Position numbers and translations under genes: made by a program. Below, in pieces: positions 8,719 through 17,605 of a DNA stretch of 64,000 bases. Below the pieces are notes generated by a model, which ran no database searches, was not told the origin of the DNA, and saw only the letters and a program-made list of their open reading frames with translations. The stretch is from Emcibacteraceae bacterium (GTDB taxonomy: Bacteria; Pseudomonadota; Alphaproteobacteria; Sphingomonadales; Emcibacteraceae), in assembly GCA_041396985.1 (NCBI GenBank), contig JAWKXO010000004.1, positions 186,001 to 250,000 on the forward strand. Direction: 5' to 3'. The first letter of the stretch is position 1; every line of letters starts with the position of its first letter.

Positions 8719-9882
8719 TCACGTTTCCCTTCCATCTGGACGCTTGCTGAATAACATAGGTGAATATTCAACCAGGTAAATCATGAAGCATATCACCCAT
8801 AATGAAGCTGACAATGTTACCAAATTGATTTTTTGTGAGGGAACGATAATGGGGCCAATAACCCTGACCAGAGCGGCACACTGGATAAGAGAAAATGCCA
8901 GCATCGTAGATCTTGAGGCTTTTAAATTTCTGCCTGTATGCCCCAAGGTCACACGACAGATCATCCCCAAAATCATCGTTCCAATAGCTCCAATGGTTAG
9001 AGCATGAATAATCATTGGCATTGTCAATATATTCAAACCGGTCAATGAGATAAGAAATAAACCAATAATCAGCCAGCAATATCCCAGATGCAGCACCCAA
9101 AGCATTGGATCATGTCGTGTTTTAAGAGTATGATAATGTCTCATCCGAATGAGATGAATAAGAGAAGAGATTAGGGCAGCAAAAAACAATACTAGGCTGT
9201 TCGGGAATAAAGCAATTGAAAGAACAACCGCCAACAAAGAAATGAGTGCCGCCGCATCCATTTTAGTCTGCGGTGTCTGGTATAAATGTAACCCCGTCTG
9301 ACGCAAGGCGCCAACAGTGAAAGCAGGAATGATGCGCCCCCCAACCAGAGAAATCATCATCAGAATGATTATAATAGCGATATAAAGTGGTTCCAATTCC
9401 TGAACCAGAAGAAACCACAGGTCACACGCAAATAAACCTGTAAGGAAGGATAAGAAAATAAAATTTCGGGTATTCCAGCTTTTTAAGAGAGGAATTGTCA
9501 GTGAAATTGTCAATGCCGGAAGAAAAAGAAGTTCTGCGATAACAATCCCCCAGTATGGCAGTCCAATATCAATATTAACAGCGAGGCGGCCAAACAACCA
9601 TAACAGACACAGACCCGCTAGATGAACTTGTCTTGCCGGGGCACCGCCGGTCCAGTTGGCAACGGCGGTCAGAAGAAAGCCTGAAACTATGGCCAGGACA
9701 AAGCCATAGATCATTTCATGGGAATGCCAGGAAACCGGATCAAAATAAAAAGACGGAGGTGAAATTTTTCCTGAATAAATAAAAGCCCAAATAAAAATAT
9801 TTATGACACTGTAGGCCGCTCCCAGAAAAAAGAAAGGACGAAAGCCCCGCCCTAAAAATGGATGTTCAAACAAGCTTTGCAA
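8719..9882 (-). CDS. nnrS: NnrS family membrane protein
   Basis: A 387-residue, strongly hydrophobic polytopic membrane protein. It starts with GRGFRPFFFLGA and carries WHSHEMIYGF near residues 52-61 and a GGRIIPAFTVGAL segment near 180-195, all characteristic of NnrS, a haem/copper-containing protein linked to nitric-oxide stress relief in denitrifiers. It is the last gene of the narKGHJI-ppiC-nnrS series; 50 bases separate it from the upstream isomerase gene and no separate FNR box is visible, so read-through from the nar promoter is likely. A protective role against NO made from nitrite fits the context. Confidence 0.88.
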   Translation of the reverse strand: MQSLFEHPFLGRGFRPFFFLGAAYSVINIFIWAFIYSGKISPPSFYFDPVSWHSHEMIYGFVLAIVSGFLLTAVANWTGGAPARQVHLAGLCLLWLFGRLAVNIDIGLPYWGIVIAELLFLPALTISLTIPLLKSWNTRNFIFLSFLTGLFACDLWFLLVQELEPLYIAIIIILMMISLVGGRIIPAFTVGALRQTGLHLYQTPQTKMDAAALISLLAVVLSIALFPNSLVLFFAALISSLIHLIRMRHYHTLKTRHDPMLWVLHLGYCWLIIGLFLISLTGLNILTMPMIIHALTIGAIGTMILGMICRVTLGHTGRNLKASRSTMLAFSLIQCAALVRVIGPIIVPSQKINLVTLSASLWVICFMIYLVEYSPMLFSKRPDGRET

Positions 9883-9932
9883 AATGATCTCCGTTATTTC
9901 ATTTAATCATATAGGAACACTGCCCCCCAAGT

Positions 9933-10721
9933 TTACTGGACCAGTGGTGTTTTTTCCCCCTCCAACTGAAATCCGCCTATTTTTGACCGTCCCGCAAGAA
10001 GCTGTACATATTGCTGAAAAGCCTTGTTCCAGCTTTTCTCCTCTAGCTCACTTTTAATCCACTCTACAACATTTTCAAAGGGTAGCTGCGCCCCTTCAAC
10101 CCTTTTATTAACCTTTATTATATGATAACCTACAGCTGTCTCAACGGGCTCCTGGCTGATCTCTCCTTCCTTAAGACGAAGCAGTGCCGCCTCAAATGCC
10201 GGCATTGTCTGCCCTTTGCTTATCTGGCCAAGACGTCCGCTGTCCTTAGCGGATGAACAGGCGGATTCGGACCTTGCAATCTGTTCAAATCTTTCCGGTA
10301 TATGCATAACTTCTTTTAAGGCAAATTCTGCTTTTTCTTTGGCCAGTTGCCTAAGTTCAGCATTATCCGGAGGGGCTAGGTATAAAATATGAGATACATC
10401 AAATAATGGAGAAGTAAAAAACCGATGCTTGTTTTGCTCATAATAGTGCCTGCACGTTTCCTCGTCCGCTTTTGGAACATTTAATTCGCGGCTTAGCAAG
10501 GTTTCAATAACGCTATCCGGATTTTTCATGGCTTTCTTTCTTTCACATAATCCGAGCTCTGCCGCCCTCTGAATTAAAATCTCCCTGATAATAAGGGCCT
10601 TTGTTGCCCTATACTTCGCCTCCGAGAAATTATCTGCCGGATGATATTGTACCTCTGCATTTATTTCATCAGGAGAGATTTTAATACCGTTAACAGTAAT
10701 ATCCTGAGCAGCGGCTGACAT
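9933..10721 (-). CDS. PpiC-type (parvulin) peptidyl-prolyl isomerase of nar operon
   Basis: A 262-residue parvulin-family protein. The N-terminal helical part (about 1-115) resembles the SurA/NifM chaperone region, and the rotamase domain spans about 125-225 (FDVSHILYL, FEQIARSES, GRLGQISKGQTMPAFEAAL, VGYHIIKV). There is no signal peptide, so it is cytoplasmic. Its ATG overlaps the narI stop by one base, which indicates translational coupling. A NifM-like isomerase downstream of narI is a known arrangement in Pseudomonas nar operons, where it is thought to help mature the reductase. Confidence 0.87.
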   Translation of the reverse strand: MSAAAQDITVNGIKISPDEINAEVQYHPADNFSEAKYRATKALIIREILIQRAAELGLCERKKAMKNPDSVIETLLSRELNVPKADEETCRHYYEQNKHRFFTSPLFDVSHILYLAPPDNAELRQLAKEKAEFALKEVMHIPERFEQIARSESACSSAKDSGRLGQISKGQTMPAFEAALLRLKEGEISQEPVETAVGYHIIKVNKRVEGAQLPFENVVEWIKSELEEKSWNKAFQQYVQLLAGRSKIGGFQLEGEKTPLVQ

Positions 10722-11407
10722 TACTTGGCCCTCCTGCGGACTATCTGATATGGCCTAAATACATATCCTACCGGTACACTTAAGGCATGGACCAGCCTTG
10801 TGAACGGGAACACCACCAGTAAAAACAGACCTAAAGTGATATGTGCCTTAAAGATAATGGCCACGTCCGAAATATATTCATGCGCACCTCCCCTGAAAGT
10901 GACAATATGTTGCGCCCAATCCATAAATTTCACCATCTCATGGCCATCAAGATGCTGCATGGAAACGGTGATGGTGATAAGACCAAGAAGAAGCTGAAAC
11001 AGCAACAGAAACAAGACCATTATGTCAGCAATTGAGCTGTTGGCTCTGATACGATGGTCAAAAAGACGTCTGTGAATTAACATCAAAATACCCACTAAAC
11101 AGAAAATACCGGCAATACCACCGGCGGACATTGCCAGTATCTGTTTAGCTCCATGGGAAATGCCCAGAGCATCAAATATGACAATCGGGGTTAAAAGCCC
11201 AACCGCATGCCCGGCAAGAATAAAAAGAATACCGACATGGAACAGAATGCTGCCCATAATCAGCTGCTTACGGCGCAAAAACTGGCTTGACTTACTTCGC
11301 CACGAATAAGGGTCACGGTCAAACCGTAATAAGCACCCAAGCAGAAAAACAAAAATTGAGATATAGGGAAAGATTTGAAACAGGAAAAAATCCAGTGCAC
11401 TGCTCAT
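10721..11407 (-). CDS. narI: Respiratory nitrate reductase gamma subunit (cytochrome b) NarI
   Basis: Membrane di-haem cytochrome b that oxidises quinol and passes electrons to NarH. The 228-residue length matches the family (about 225). Several hydrophobic helices are visible (about residues 5-22, 48-70, 88-110, 125-148, 180-205), with haem-ligand His candidates in ILFHVGILFILAGHAVGL and IIFKAHITLGLFLLVVFPFTRLVHAL. It ends where the isomerase gene begins (one-base overlap) and begins 4 bases inside the end of narJ. Confidence 0.95.
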   Translation of the reverse strand: MSSALDFFLFQIFPYISIFVFLLGCLLRFDRDPYSWRSKSSQFLRRKQLIMGSILFHVGILFILAGHAVGLLTPIVIFDALGISHGAKQILAMSAGGIAGIFCLVGILMLIHRRLFDHRIRANSSIADIMVLFLLLFQLLLGLITITVSMQHLDGHEMVKFMDWAQHIVTFRGGAHEYISDVAIIFKAHITLGLFLLVVFPFTRLVHALSVPVGYVFRPYQIVRRRAK

Positions 11408-12117
11408 TTTGTAATCCTTTCGCTTTTGGTATCATGATATTCACTAAATCTTGCGACTAATTCATCCGCCCTTGGGCAGCCCGCCTCACCATTATTGTCT
11501 AAACCATTATTTTCAAATGCGAACTGTTCCTCCCATTCTCTGTCGACCTGAGCATTGCTATAGGCCGCACCTGAAGCCTGCCTGATTGCCTGCTCGACGG
11601 CACGAGCATCGGGTTTTCTTGAAACGGTTTCGATGATTGCATCAAAAATTATGGCATATTTTGACTGGCGGTTCTCAAGACGTTTTTTCAAAGCAGACAG
11701 AATATTTATTATGGTATTTAGATTTTCTTTTGCGTCTTCCTGTGACTGAATCGAACAGAATTCCAGAAATATTGGAAGATAGTCGGGTGTTTCGGCCATT
11801 TGAATAGATAGTCCAACATTCTGAAAAAGTTCACTCAAATCAGCCAGTGCCTGTCCACGGTCTCTTGAATCACCGTGGACATGTTCAAACAGATGGAGGG
11901 ATAGGGAGGGCGTCCGGTCAAAAAGGGCAACATACCCTTCCTGTAAATCCAGCAGGTCAGTCCGCTTCATTTCCTGAAGAAAACCTTCTAGTCGTTTGAT
12001 TGACTTCGAAGATAACCATTTTTCATTCTTCAGAATCTGCTGACATTCATTCAGATTTCGTATGTGATCTTCCGTCGGATAGGTTAGCAGGAAACCGAGT
12101 AATTTCAGAGTTCTCAT
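11404..12117 (-). CDS. narJ: Nitrate reductase assembly chaperone NarJ
   Basis: Cytoplasmic chaperone of the TorD family that holds apo-NarGH until the molybdenum cofactor is inserted. The start taken is the ATG at 12117 (MRTLKLLGFLLTYPTEDH), preceded by GGAAAAG; a TTG 12 bases further upstream is possible but less likely. The product is about 237 residues, entirely helical, with the FEHVHGDSRDRGQAL segment near residue 95 and DYLPIFLEFCS near 120 that are typical of NarJ. It overlaps narI by 4 bases and follows narH after about 48 bases. Confidence 0.93.
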   Translation of the reverse strand: MRTLKLLGFLLTYPTEDHIRNLNECQQILKNEKWLSSKSIKRLEGFLQEMKRTDLLDLQEGYVALFDRTPSLSLHLFEHVHGDSRDRGQALADLSELFQNVGLSIQMAETPDYLPIFLEFCSIQSQEDAKENLNTIINILSALKKRLENRQSKYAIIFDAIIETVSRKPDARAVEQAIRQASGAAYSNAQVDREWEEQFAFENNGLDNNGEAGCPRADELVARFSEYHDTKSERITK

Positions 12118-12165
12118 CGTCTTTTCCAATTTTGTATTCCAGGTAACAGCTTTTTTATAAACATC

Positions 12166-13794
12166 TTATTGACCTTTATTTCTTGCAGCGCCACTGCCAC
12201 AGCTTGAGTTATGCCGAGCCGCCCCTTCATAATGGTCACGAGTGAAAATGGTGTTTACTCTGTTGCTTTTTGTACTGCCGGACTGGCCGCGGGACTGCTT
12301 AGGACTTTCAAAGAAATCATAGCTACTATTGCTATGACCGGAACAGCCGTTCCCGAAACTGAAGCCGCAACCACCACTTTCCGCAAAAGCATCCATTGTT
12401 TCTTCACGGTGCCCCGTTGGAATAACATAGCGATCTTCATAATTGGCGATAGCCATGGTTTTATACATATCTTCAACTAGTTCTTTGGTTAAACCAACTT
12501 TTTCCAGAAGATCGGCTTTTTCAACTCCTTCAATTTTTTTGCCTCGCATATATTGGCGCATTGTCATCATCCGGCTCAATGCCAGCCGGATGGGGTCTTC
12601 CGCACCGCCTGTGAGCATATTGGCCAAATATTTAACAGGAATCCTCATATCATTGATATCCGGCATTACGCCGTCCTGTGATTTGATTTTTCCTGCTTCA
12701 TATGCAGACTGAACTGGTGAAAGGGGTGGGATATACCAGACCATAGGCAGAGTTCTGTATTCAGGATGAAGCGGGAATGCCACTTTCCAGTCGATTGCCA
12801 TTTTATAAATCGGTGACTTCTGCGCCCCTTCTATCCAGTTTTCAGGAATACCCTGCCTGCGGGCTTCCTCAATTATTTCCGAGTCATGCGGATCTAGGAA
12901 AATGTCAAGCTGGGCTTCATATAGATCCTGCTCATTTTCAACACTGGCCGCTTCTTCAATACGGTCAGCATCATAGAGGATTACTCCCAGATACCGAATA
13001 CGACCAACGCAGGTTTCAGAACATACTGTGGGTTCACCGTTCTCAAGTCGTGGGTAGCATAATGTACATTTTTCCGCTTTTCCGGATTTCCAATTATAAT
13101 ATATTTTTTTATAAGGACAGCCGGACATACACATGCGCCAGCCCCGGCATTTATCCTGGTCCACCAGTACCACACCATCTTCCTCACGCTTATAGATAGA
13201 GCCGGAAGGACAGGATGCAACGCAGGTCGGATTAAGACAGTGTTCACACAACCGGGGCAGATACATCATGAATGTATTTTCAAATTCGCCGTAAATTTCC
13301 TCTTCAATATCCTTGAAATTATAATCTTTACGTCTTTGTGAAAATTCGGTCCCGAGAATCTCTTCCCAGTTTGGACCCCATTCCACTTTTTCCATTCGCT
13401 CGCCCGTAATCAGCGAGCGTGGCCGTGCCGTCGGCATGGTTTTGCTTTCAGGTGCTTTCTGCAAATGGTCATAATCAAAAGTGAATGGTTCATAATAATC
13501 GTCAATTTCCGGCATGTTGGGATTTCCGAAAATATTCGCCAGAATGCGCCACCGCCCACCCTGCTTCGGATGAATTTTGCCATTATTATAGCGCTTCCAT
13601 CCACCATTCCATTTATTCTGATTTTCCCATTCTTTTGGATATCCAATGCCGGGTTTGGTCTCAACATTATTAAACCAGACATATTCAACCCCCTCGCGAG
13701 AAGTCCAGACATTCTTACAGGTAACCGAACAGGTATGACAGCCAATACATTTATCAAGGTTTAGAACCATGCCTATTTGAGCGCGTATTTTCAT
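12166..13794 (-). CDS. narH: Respiratory nitrate reductase beta subunit NarH
   Basis: Iron-sulfur electron-transfer subunit. The 542 residues contain four Cys clusters: CIGCHTCSVTC near 16-26; CEHCLNPTCVASCP; CRGWRMCMSGCP, where Trp replaces one Cys as in the 3Fe-4S site of E. coli NarH; and CTLCYPRLENGEPTVC. It carries electrons from NarI haems to the molybdenum site in NarG on the cytoplasmic face. It is about 30 residues longer than E. coli NarH owing to a Ser/Gly/Asn-rich C-terminal tail with extra Cys and His (FSFGNGCSGHSNSS ... HNSSCGSGAAR), which is disordered-looking and of unknown use. Its ATG overlaps the narG stop by one base. Confidence 0.96.
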   Translation of the reverse strand: MKIRAQIGMVLNLDKCIGCHTCSVTCKNVWTSREGVEYVWFNNVETKPGIGYPKEWENQNKWNGGWKRYNNGKIHPKQGGRWRILANIFGNPNMPEIDDYYEPFTFDYDHLQKAPESKTMPTARPRSLITGERMEKVEWGPNWEEILGTEFSQRRKDYNFKDIEEEIYGEFENTFMMYLPRLCEHCLNPTCVASCPSGSIYKREEDGVVLVDQDKCRGWRMCMSGCPYKKIYYNWKSGKAEKCTLCYPRLENGEPTVCSETCVGRIRYLGVILYDADRIEEAASVENEQDLYEAQLDIFLDPHDSEIIEEARRQGIPENWIEGAQKSPIYKMAIDWKVAFPLHPEYRTLPMVWYIPPLSPVQSAYEAGKIKSQDGVMPDINDMRIPVKYLANMLTGGAEDPIRLALSRMMTMRQYMRGKKIEGVEKADLLEKVGLTKELVEDMYKTMAIANYEDRYVIPTGHREETMDAFAESGGCGFSFGNGCSGHSNSSYDFFESPKQSRGQSGSTKSNRVNTIFTRDHYEGAARHNSSCGSGAARNKGQ

Positions 13795-16700
13795 TATTCT
13801 GCTACCTCCTCATTCACTGTTTCTTCCATCCAGTCAACCTGATCCAGCTTCCGAACCATGACGAACTCATCACGGTTTGAGCCAACAGTGCCGTAATAAT
13901 TAAACCCATATGAAAGCTGAGCGTATCCGCCAATCATGTGGGTTGGTTTGACAGTCGTTCTTGTCACTGAATTATGGATGCCCCCTCTGGCATTGGTGGT
14001 TGGACTGCCCGGGGTGTGAACCAGTTTTTCCTGTGCATGATACATCATCAGCATACCCTGATTGACCCGTTGGGAAACAACCGCGCGGGCAACAATGACT
14101 CCATTACTGTTAATAATTTCCAGCCAGTCATTATCCCGCGCATTAATTTTCTTTGCGTCTTCTTCACTAAGCCAGACGATTGGCCCGCCGCGGGACAGGG
14201 TAAGCATATGAAGGTTATCCGAATAGGTCGAATGAATACCCCATTTCTGGTGTGGTGTTATGAAATTCAGGGCGATTGATGGCCCCTCATTTCCTTCATT
14301 CTGTGCCAAACTATTAACTGTTCTCGTATTGATCGGCGGACGATAGGAAACGAGACCTTCACCAAAATCAATCATCCAGGGATGATCCTGATAAAGCTGC
14401 TGTCGCCCGGTCAGTGTCCGCCAGGGAATAAATTCGTGAACATTGGTGTAACCCGCATTATAGCAGACATGTTCTGATTCAATTCCGCTCCAGGTTGGCG
14501 AGCTGATAATTTTGCGTGGCTGTGCCTGAATGTCACGAAAACGGATTTTCTCCTCTTCCTTGGGACGGGCAAGATGAGTGTGATCACGACCGGTAATTTT
14601 CCCCAGGGCCGCCCAGCTTTTAACGGCAACCTCGCCATTTGTTTCAGGTGCCAGTGAAAGTATGGTTTCACAGGCGTCAATATCCGTTTCAATTTTTGCC
14701 CGTCCATCCTTTTCACCGTTCAGGGCCTTTAAGAATTCAACTTCTTCTTTTGTGTCCCAGGAAATACCTTTACCGCCATTGCCAACATTTTCCATCAGCG
14801 GACCAAGGGTCGTAAACCGTTCATAAGTGGCGGGATAATCCCGTTCAATGACCTTCATAACCGGCGCCGTTTTTCCGGGAATAAGATCACATTCCCCTTT
14901 ACGCCACTCTTTAACATCCGGTTGTGCAAGTTCGCCCGGTGTATCATGCTGAATAGGGGAAAGGACGATTTCCTTTTCTGTCCCCAGATTGCCTTCGCAA
15001 AGTTCAGAAAACTTTTTCGCAATCCCTTTATAGATTTCCCAGTCCGATTTGCTTTGCCATACCGGATCAATCGCTTTTGAAAGCGGGTGAATAAACGGAT
15101 GCATATCCGATGTATTCAAATCATTTTTTTCGTACCAGCTGGCTGTTGGCAGGACAATATCCGAATAAATACAAGTGGTTGACATTCTAAAATCAAGAGT
15201 AACCACAAGATCAAGTTTGCCCTCCGGAGCTTCATCATGCCATTGAACCTCCCGAGATCCTTTTGCCCCCTCCGCTCCAAGGTCTTTGCCCTGTAACCCA
15301 TGCTGTGTTCCCAGGAAATGCTTAAGGAAATACTCATGTCCCTTGCCGGACGAACCAAGAATATTTGACCGCCAGATAAACATATTGCGAGGCCAGTTGA
15401 CCGGATCATCCGGATTTTCACAGGACATTCTGAGGTCGCCTGATTTAAGACGTCCTACAACATAGTCAATCGGATCTTTACTGGCATCACCCGCTTGTCG
15501 AACCAGATCAAGCGGGTTTTCCTCCAGCTGCGGCGCAGACGGAAGCCATCCCATTCTTTCCGATTTTATGTTGCAGTCAATAAGTGAACCTTCCCATTTT
15601 TTCCTGTCTGCAAGGGGGGAAAGAATTTCATCGACTTTCAATGTTTCATAACGCCATTGGTCTGTATGCGCATAAAAGAATGATGTTGAGTTCTGGTGTC
15701 GTGGCGGCCTGTTCCAGTCCAGCGCAAAGGCCAGTGGTGTCCAACCGGTCTGTGGTCTTAATTTTTCCTGCCCGACATAGTGTGACCACCCCCCGCCAGA
15801 CTGGCCGATACAACCACAAAAAACCAGCATATTAATACAGGCCCTATAGTTCATATCCATATGGTACCAATGGTTCATTGCGGCACCTATGATGATCATG
15901 GACTTGCCTTTTGTTACATCGGCATTTTTTGCAAAAGCACGAGCAACCTGAATGACCTTTTCTGCGCTGACACCGGTTATGCTTTCCTGCCACTTTGGCG
16001 TATAGGGTATATTTTCATCATAACTTGCAGCAACATTATTGCCCCCCAACCCTTTACGGGCAATGCCGTAATTGGCACAAAGCAGATCAAAGACGGAGGC
16101 TACAGGTGTTTTCTTGCCGTTAAGTTCGAGATATCTGACCGGTACATTCCTTTTAAGAATTTCTTCCTGCTTGTTGGTTTTAAAATATCCATGCTCGTGG
16201 CTTTGTCCTGCAAAATAAGGGAAGCCGACTTCCAGAATATCATCATGGTTTTTCAGTAATGATTTTAATGGTCTGATTTTAGATCCTGATTTTGAATCAG
16301 CGGGCGAAATATTCCATTTCCCGTCTTCGCCCCACCTAAAACCGATAGATCCTGTTGGCACGGAAATTTCATCCGTTAGCTCATCAAAAACCACCGTTTT
16401 CCAATCAGGATTATTTTTTTCATTGAGTGAATTATCGAAGTCCGAAGCCCGCACCATCCGGCCCGGCGCGAATAAATCCCCCTTCTCTTCCAGCTTAACC
16501 AAGAATGGCATATCACTGTATGTCCGGCAATATTCATCAAAATAGTCCGATGTATTCTCAAGATGAAATTCCTTCAGGATGACGTGTCCCATCGCCATGG
16601 CCATGGCCGCATCTGTACCCTGACGCGGATTAAGCCAGATATCGCCAAATTTTGATGCCTCTGAATAATCCGGAGTTACAGTAACAACCTGTGTTCCTTT

Positions 16701-17522
16701 ATAACGTGCTTCAGTCATAAAATGGGCATCAGGCGTACGGGTCTGAGGCACATTTGACCCCCACATAATGATAAATCCCGAATTATACCAGTCTGCGCTT
16801 TCCGGTACATCCGTCTGCTCGCCCCAGCTTTGTGGCGATGCGGGCGGCAGGTCGCAGTACCAGTCATAAAAACTCATACAGACCCCGCCGATCAGGGACA
16901 GATAACGTGATCCGGCGGCATAGGAAACCATCGACATTGCAGGAATAGGGGAAAATCCTATGATACGATCAGGCCCATACTGCTTGATCGTATAAATATT
17001 GGATGCTGCAATAATTTCGTTAACCTCATCCCAGTCTGCACGAATAAACCCGCCACGGCCCCGTACTTTTTGATAGGACTGTCTTAAAACCGGATCACTT
17101 TGTATATAATTCCAGGCCTTTACCGGATCCCCACCCACTTCACTTTTCGCATCACGCCATATCTTAATCAGTTTTTTTCTGATCAGCGGGTATTTCAGAC
17201 GATTGGCTGAGTAAATATACCAGCTGTAACTTGCACCACGTGAACATCCCCTTGGTTCATGGTTTGGCAGGTCGGGTCTGGTCCTCGGATAATCAGTCTG
17301 TTGCGTTTCCCAGGTAATGAGGCCGTTCTTCACATAAATCTTCCATGAACAGGACCCGGTACAGTTTACGCCATGAGTTGAGCGAACTATTTTATCATGA
17401 GCCCAACGATCTCTATAGGCCGATTCCCAAGCCCTGTTTTCTTCAGTCGTTATACCATGACCGTTTGAAAATTCCTCTCTGTCCTGGGAAAAATAACTGA
17501 TACGATCTATAAAATAGCTCAT
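13794..17522 (-). CDS. narG: Respiratory nitrate reductase alpha subunit NarG
   Basis: Catalytic molybdo-bis-MGD subunit reducing nitrate to nitrite with quinol-derived electrons. The 1242-residue length matches the family. His50, Cys54, Cys58 and Cys93 (STHGVNCTGSCSW and RGCSRGASYSW) ligate the FS0 cluster, as in E. coli. Asp220 in FYDWYCDLPPASPQ aligns with the Mo-coordinating Asp222. There is no cleavable signal peptide, so the enzyme faces the cytoplasm. A perfect FNR box lies about 67 bases upstream of the ATG, in the 83-base gap after narK, so narGHJI can be transcribed from its own anaerobic promoter as well as from narK. Confidence 0.97.
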   Translation of the reverse strand: MSYFIDRISYFSQDREEFSNGHGITTEENRAWESAYRDRWAHDKIVRSTHGVNCTGSCSWKIYVKNGLITWETQQTDYPRTRPDLPNHEPRGCSRGASYSWYIYSANRLKYPLIRKKLIKIWRDAKSEVGGDPVKAWNYIQSDPVLRQSYQKVRGRGGFIRADWDEVNEIIAASNIYTIKQYGPDRIIGFSPIPAMSMVSYAAGSRYLSLIGGVCMSFYDWYCDLPPASPQSWGEQTDVPESADWYNSGFIIMWGSNVPQTRTPDAHFMTEARYKGTQVVTVTPDYSEASKFGDIWLNPRQGTDAAMAMAMGHVILKEFHLENTSDYFDEYCRTYSDMPFLVKLEEKGDLFAPGRMVRASDFDNSLNEKNNPDWKTVVFDELTDEISVPTGSIGFRWGEDGKWNISPADSKSGSKIRPLKSLLKNHDDILEVGFPYFAGQSHEHGYFKTNKQEEILKRNVPVRYLELNGKKTPVASVFDLLCANYGIARKGLGGNNVAASYDENIPYTPKWQESITGVSAEKVIQVARAFAKNADVTKGKSMIIIGAAMNHWYHMDMNYRACINMLVFCGCIGQSGGGWSHYVGQEKLRPQTGWTPLAFALDWNRPPRHQNSTSFFYAHTDQWRYETLKVDEILSPLADRKKWEGSLIDCNIKSERMGWLPSAPQLEENPLDLVRQAGDASKDPIDYVVGRLKSGDLRMSCENPDDPVNWPRNMFIWRSNILGSSGKGHEYFLKHFLGTQHGLQGKDLGAEGAKGSREVQWHDEAPEGKLDLVVTLDFRMSTTCIYSDIVLPTASWYEKNDLNTSDMHPFIHPLSKAIDPVWQSKSDWEIYKGIAKKFSELCEGNLGTEKEIVLSPIQHDTPGELAQPDVKEWRKGECDLIPGKTAPVMKVIERDYPATYERFTTLGPLMENVGNGGKGISWDTKEEVEFLKALNGEKDGRAKIETDIDACETILSLAPETNGEVAVKSWAALGKITGRDHTHLARPKEEEKIRFRDIQAQPRKIISSPTWSGIESEHVCYNAGYTNVHEFIPWRTLTGRQQLYQDHPWMIDFGEGLVSYRPPINTRTVNSLAQNEGNEGPSIALNFITPHQKWGIHSTYSDNLHMLTLSRGGPIVWLSEEDAKKINARDNDWLEIINSNGVIVARAVVSQRVNQGMLMMYHAQEKLVHTPGSPTTNARGGIHNSVTRTTVKPTHMIGGYAQLSYGFNYYGTVGSNRDEFVMVRKLDQVDWMEETVNEEVAE

Positions 17523-17582
17523 CGCTACGGCTCCTTAAGTTATTATTTATTCTTAGTTTATGGGGATCACTCCTGCTTCCCC

Positions 17583-17596
17583 TTGATTCAAATCAA
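17583..17596. promoter_or_regulatory. FNR/NarR-type box upstream of narG
   Basis: TTGATTCAAATCAA matches the FNR consensus TTGAT-N4-ATCAA perfectly, and the arms extend to CTTGAT/ATCAAG. The centre is 67 bases upstream of the narG start, compatible with a class II activator position about 40 bases before a transcription start in the gap. The same 16 bases occur at 20620-20635. Confidence 0.88.
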
Positions 17597-17605
17597 GCGT
17601 TTTCA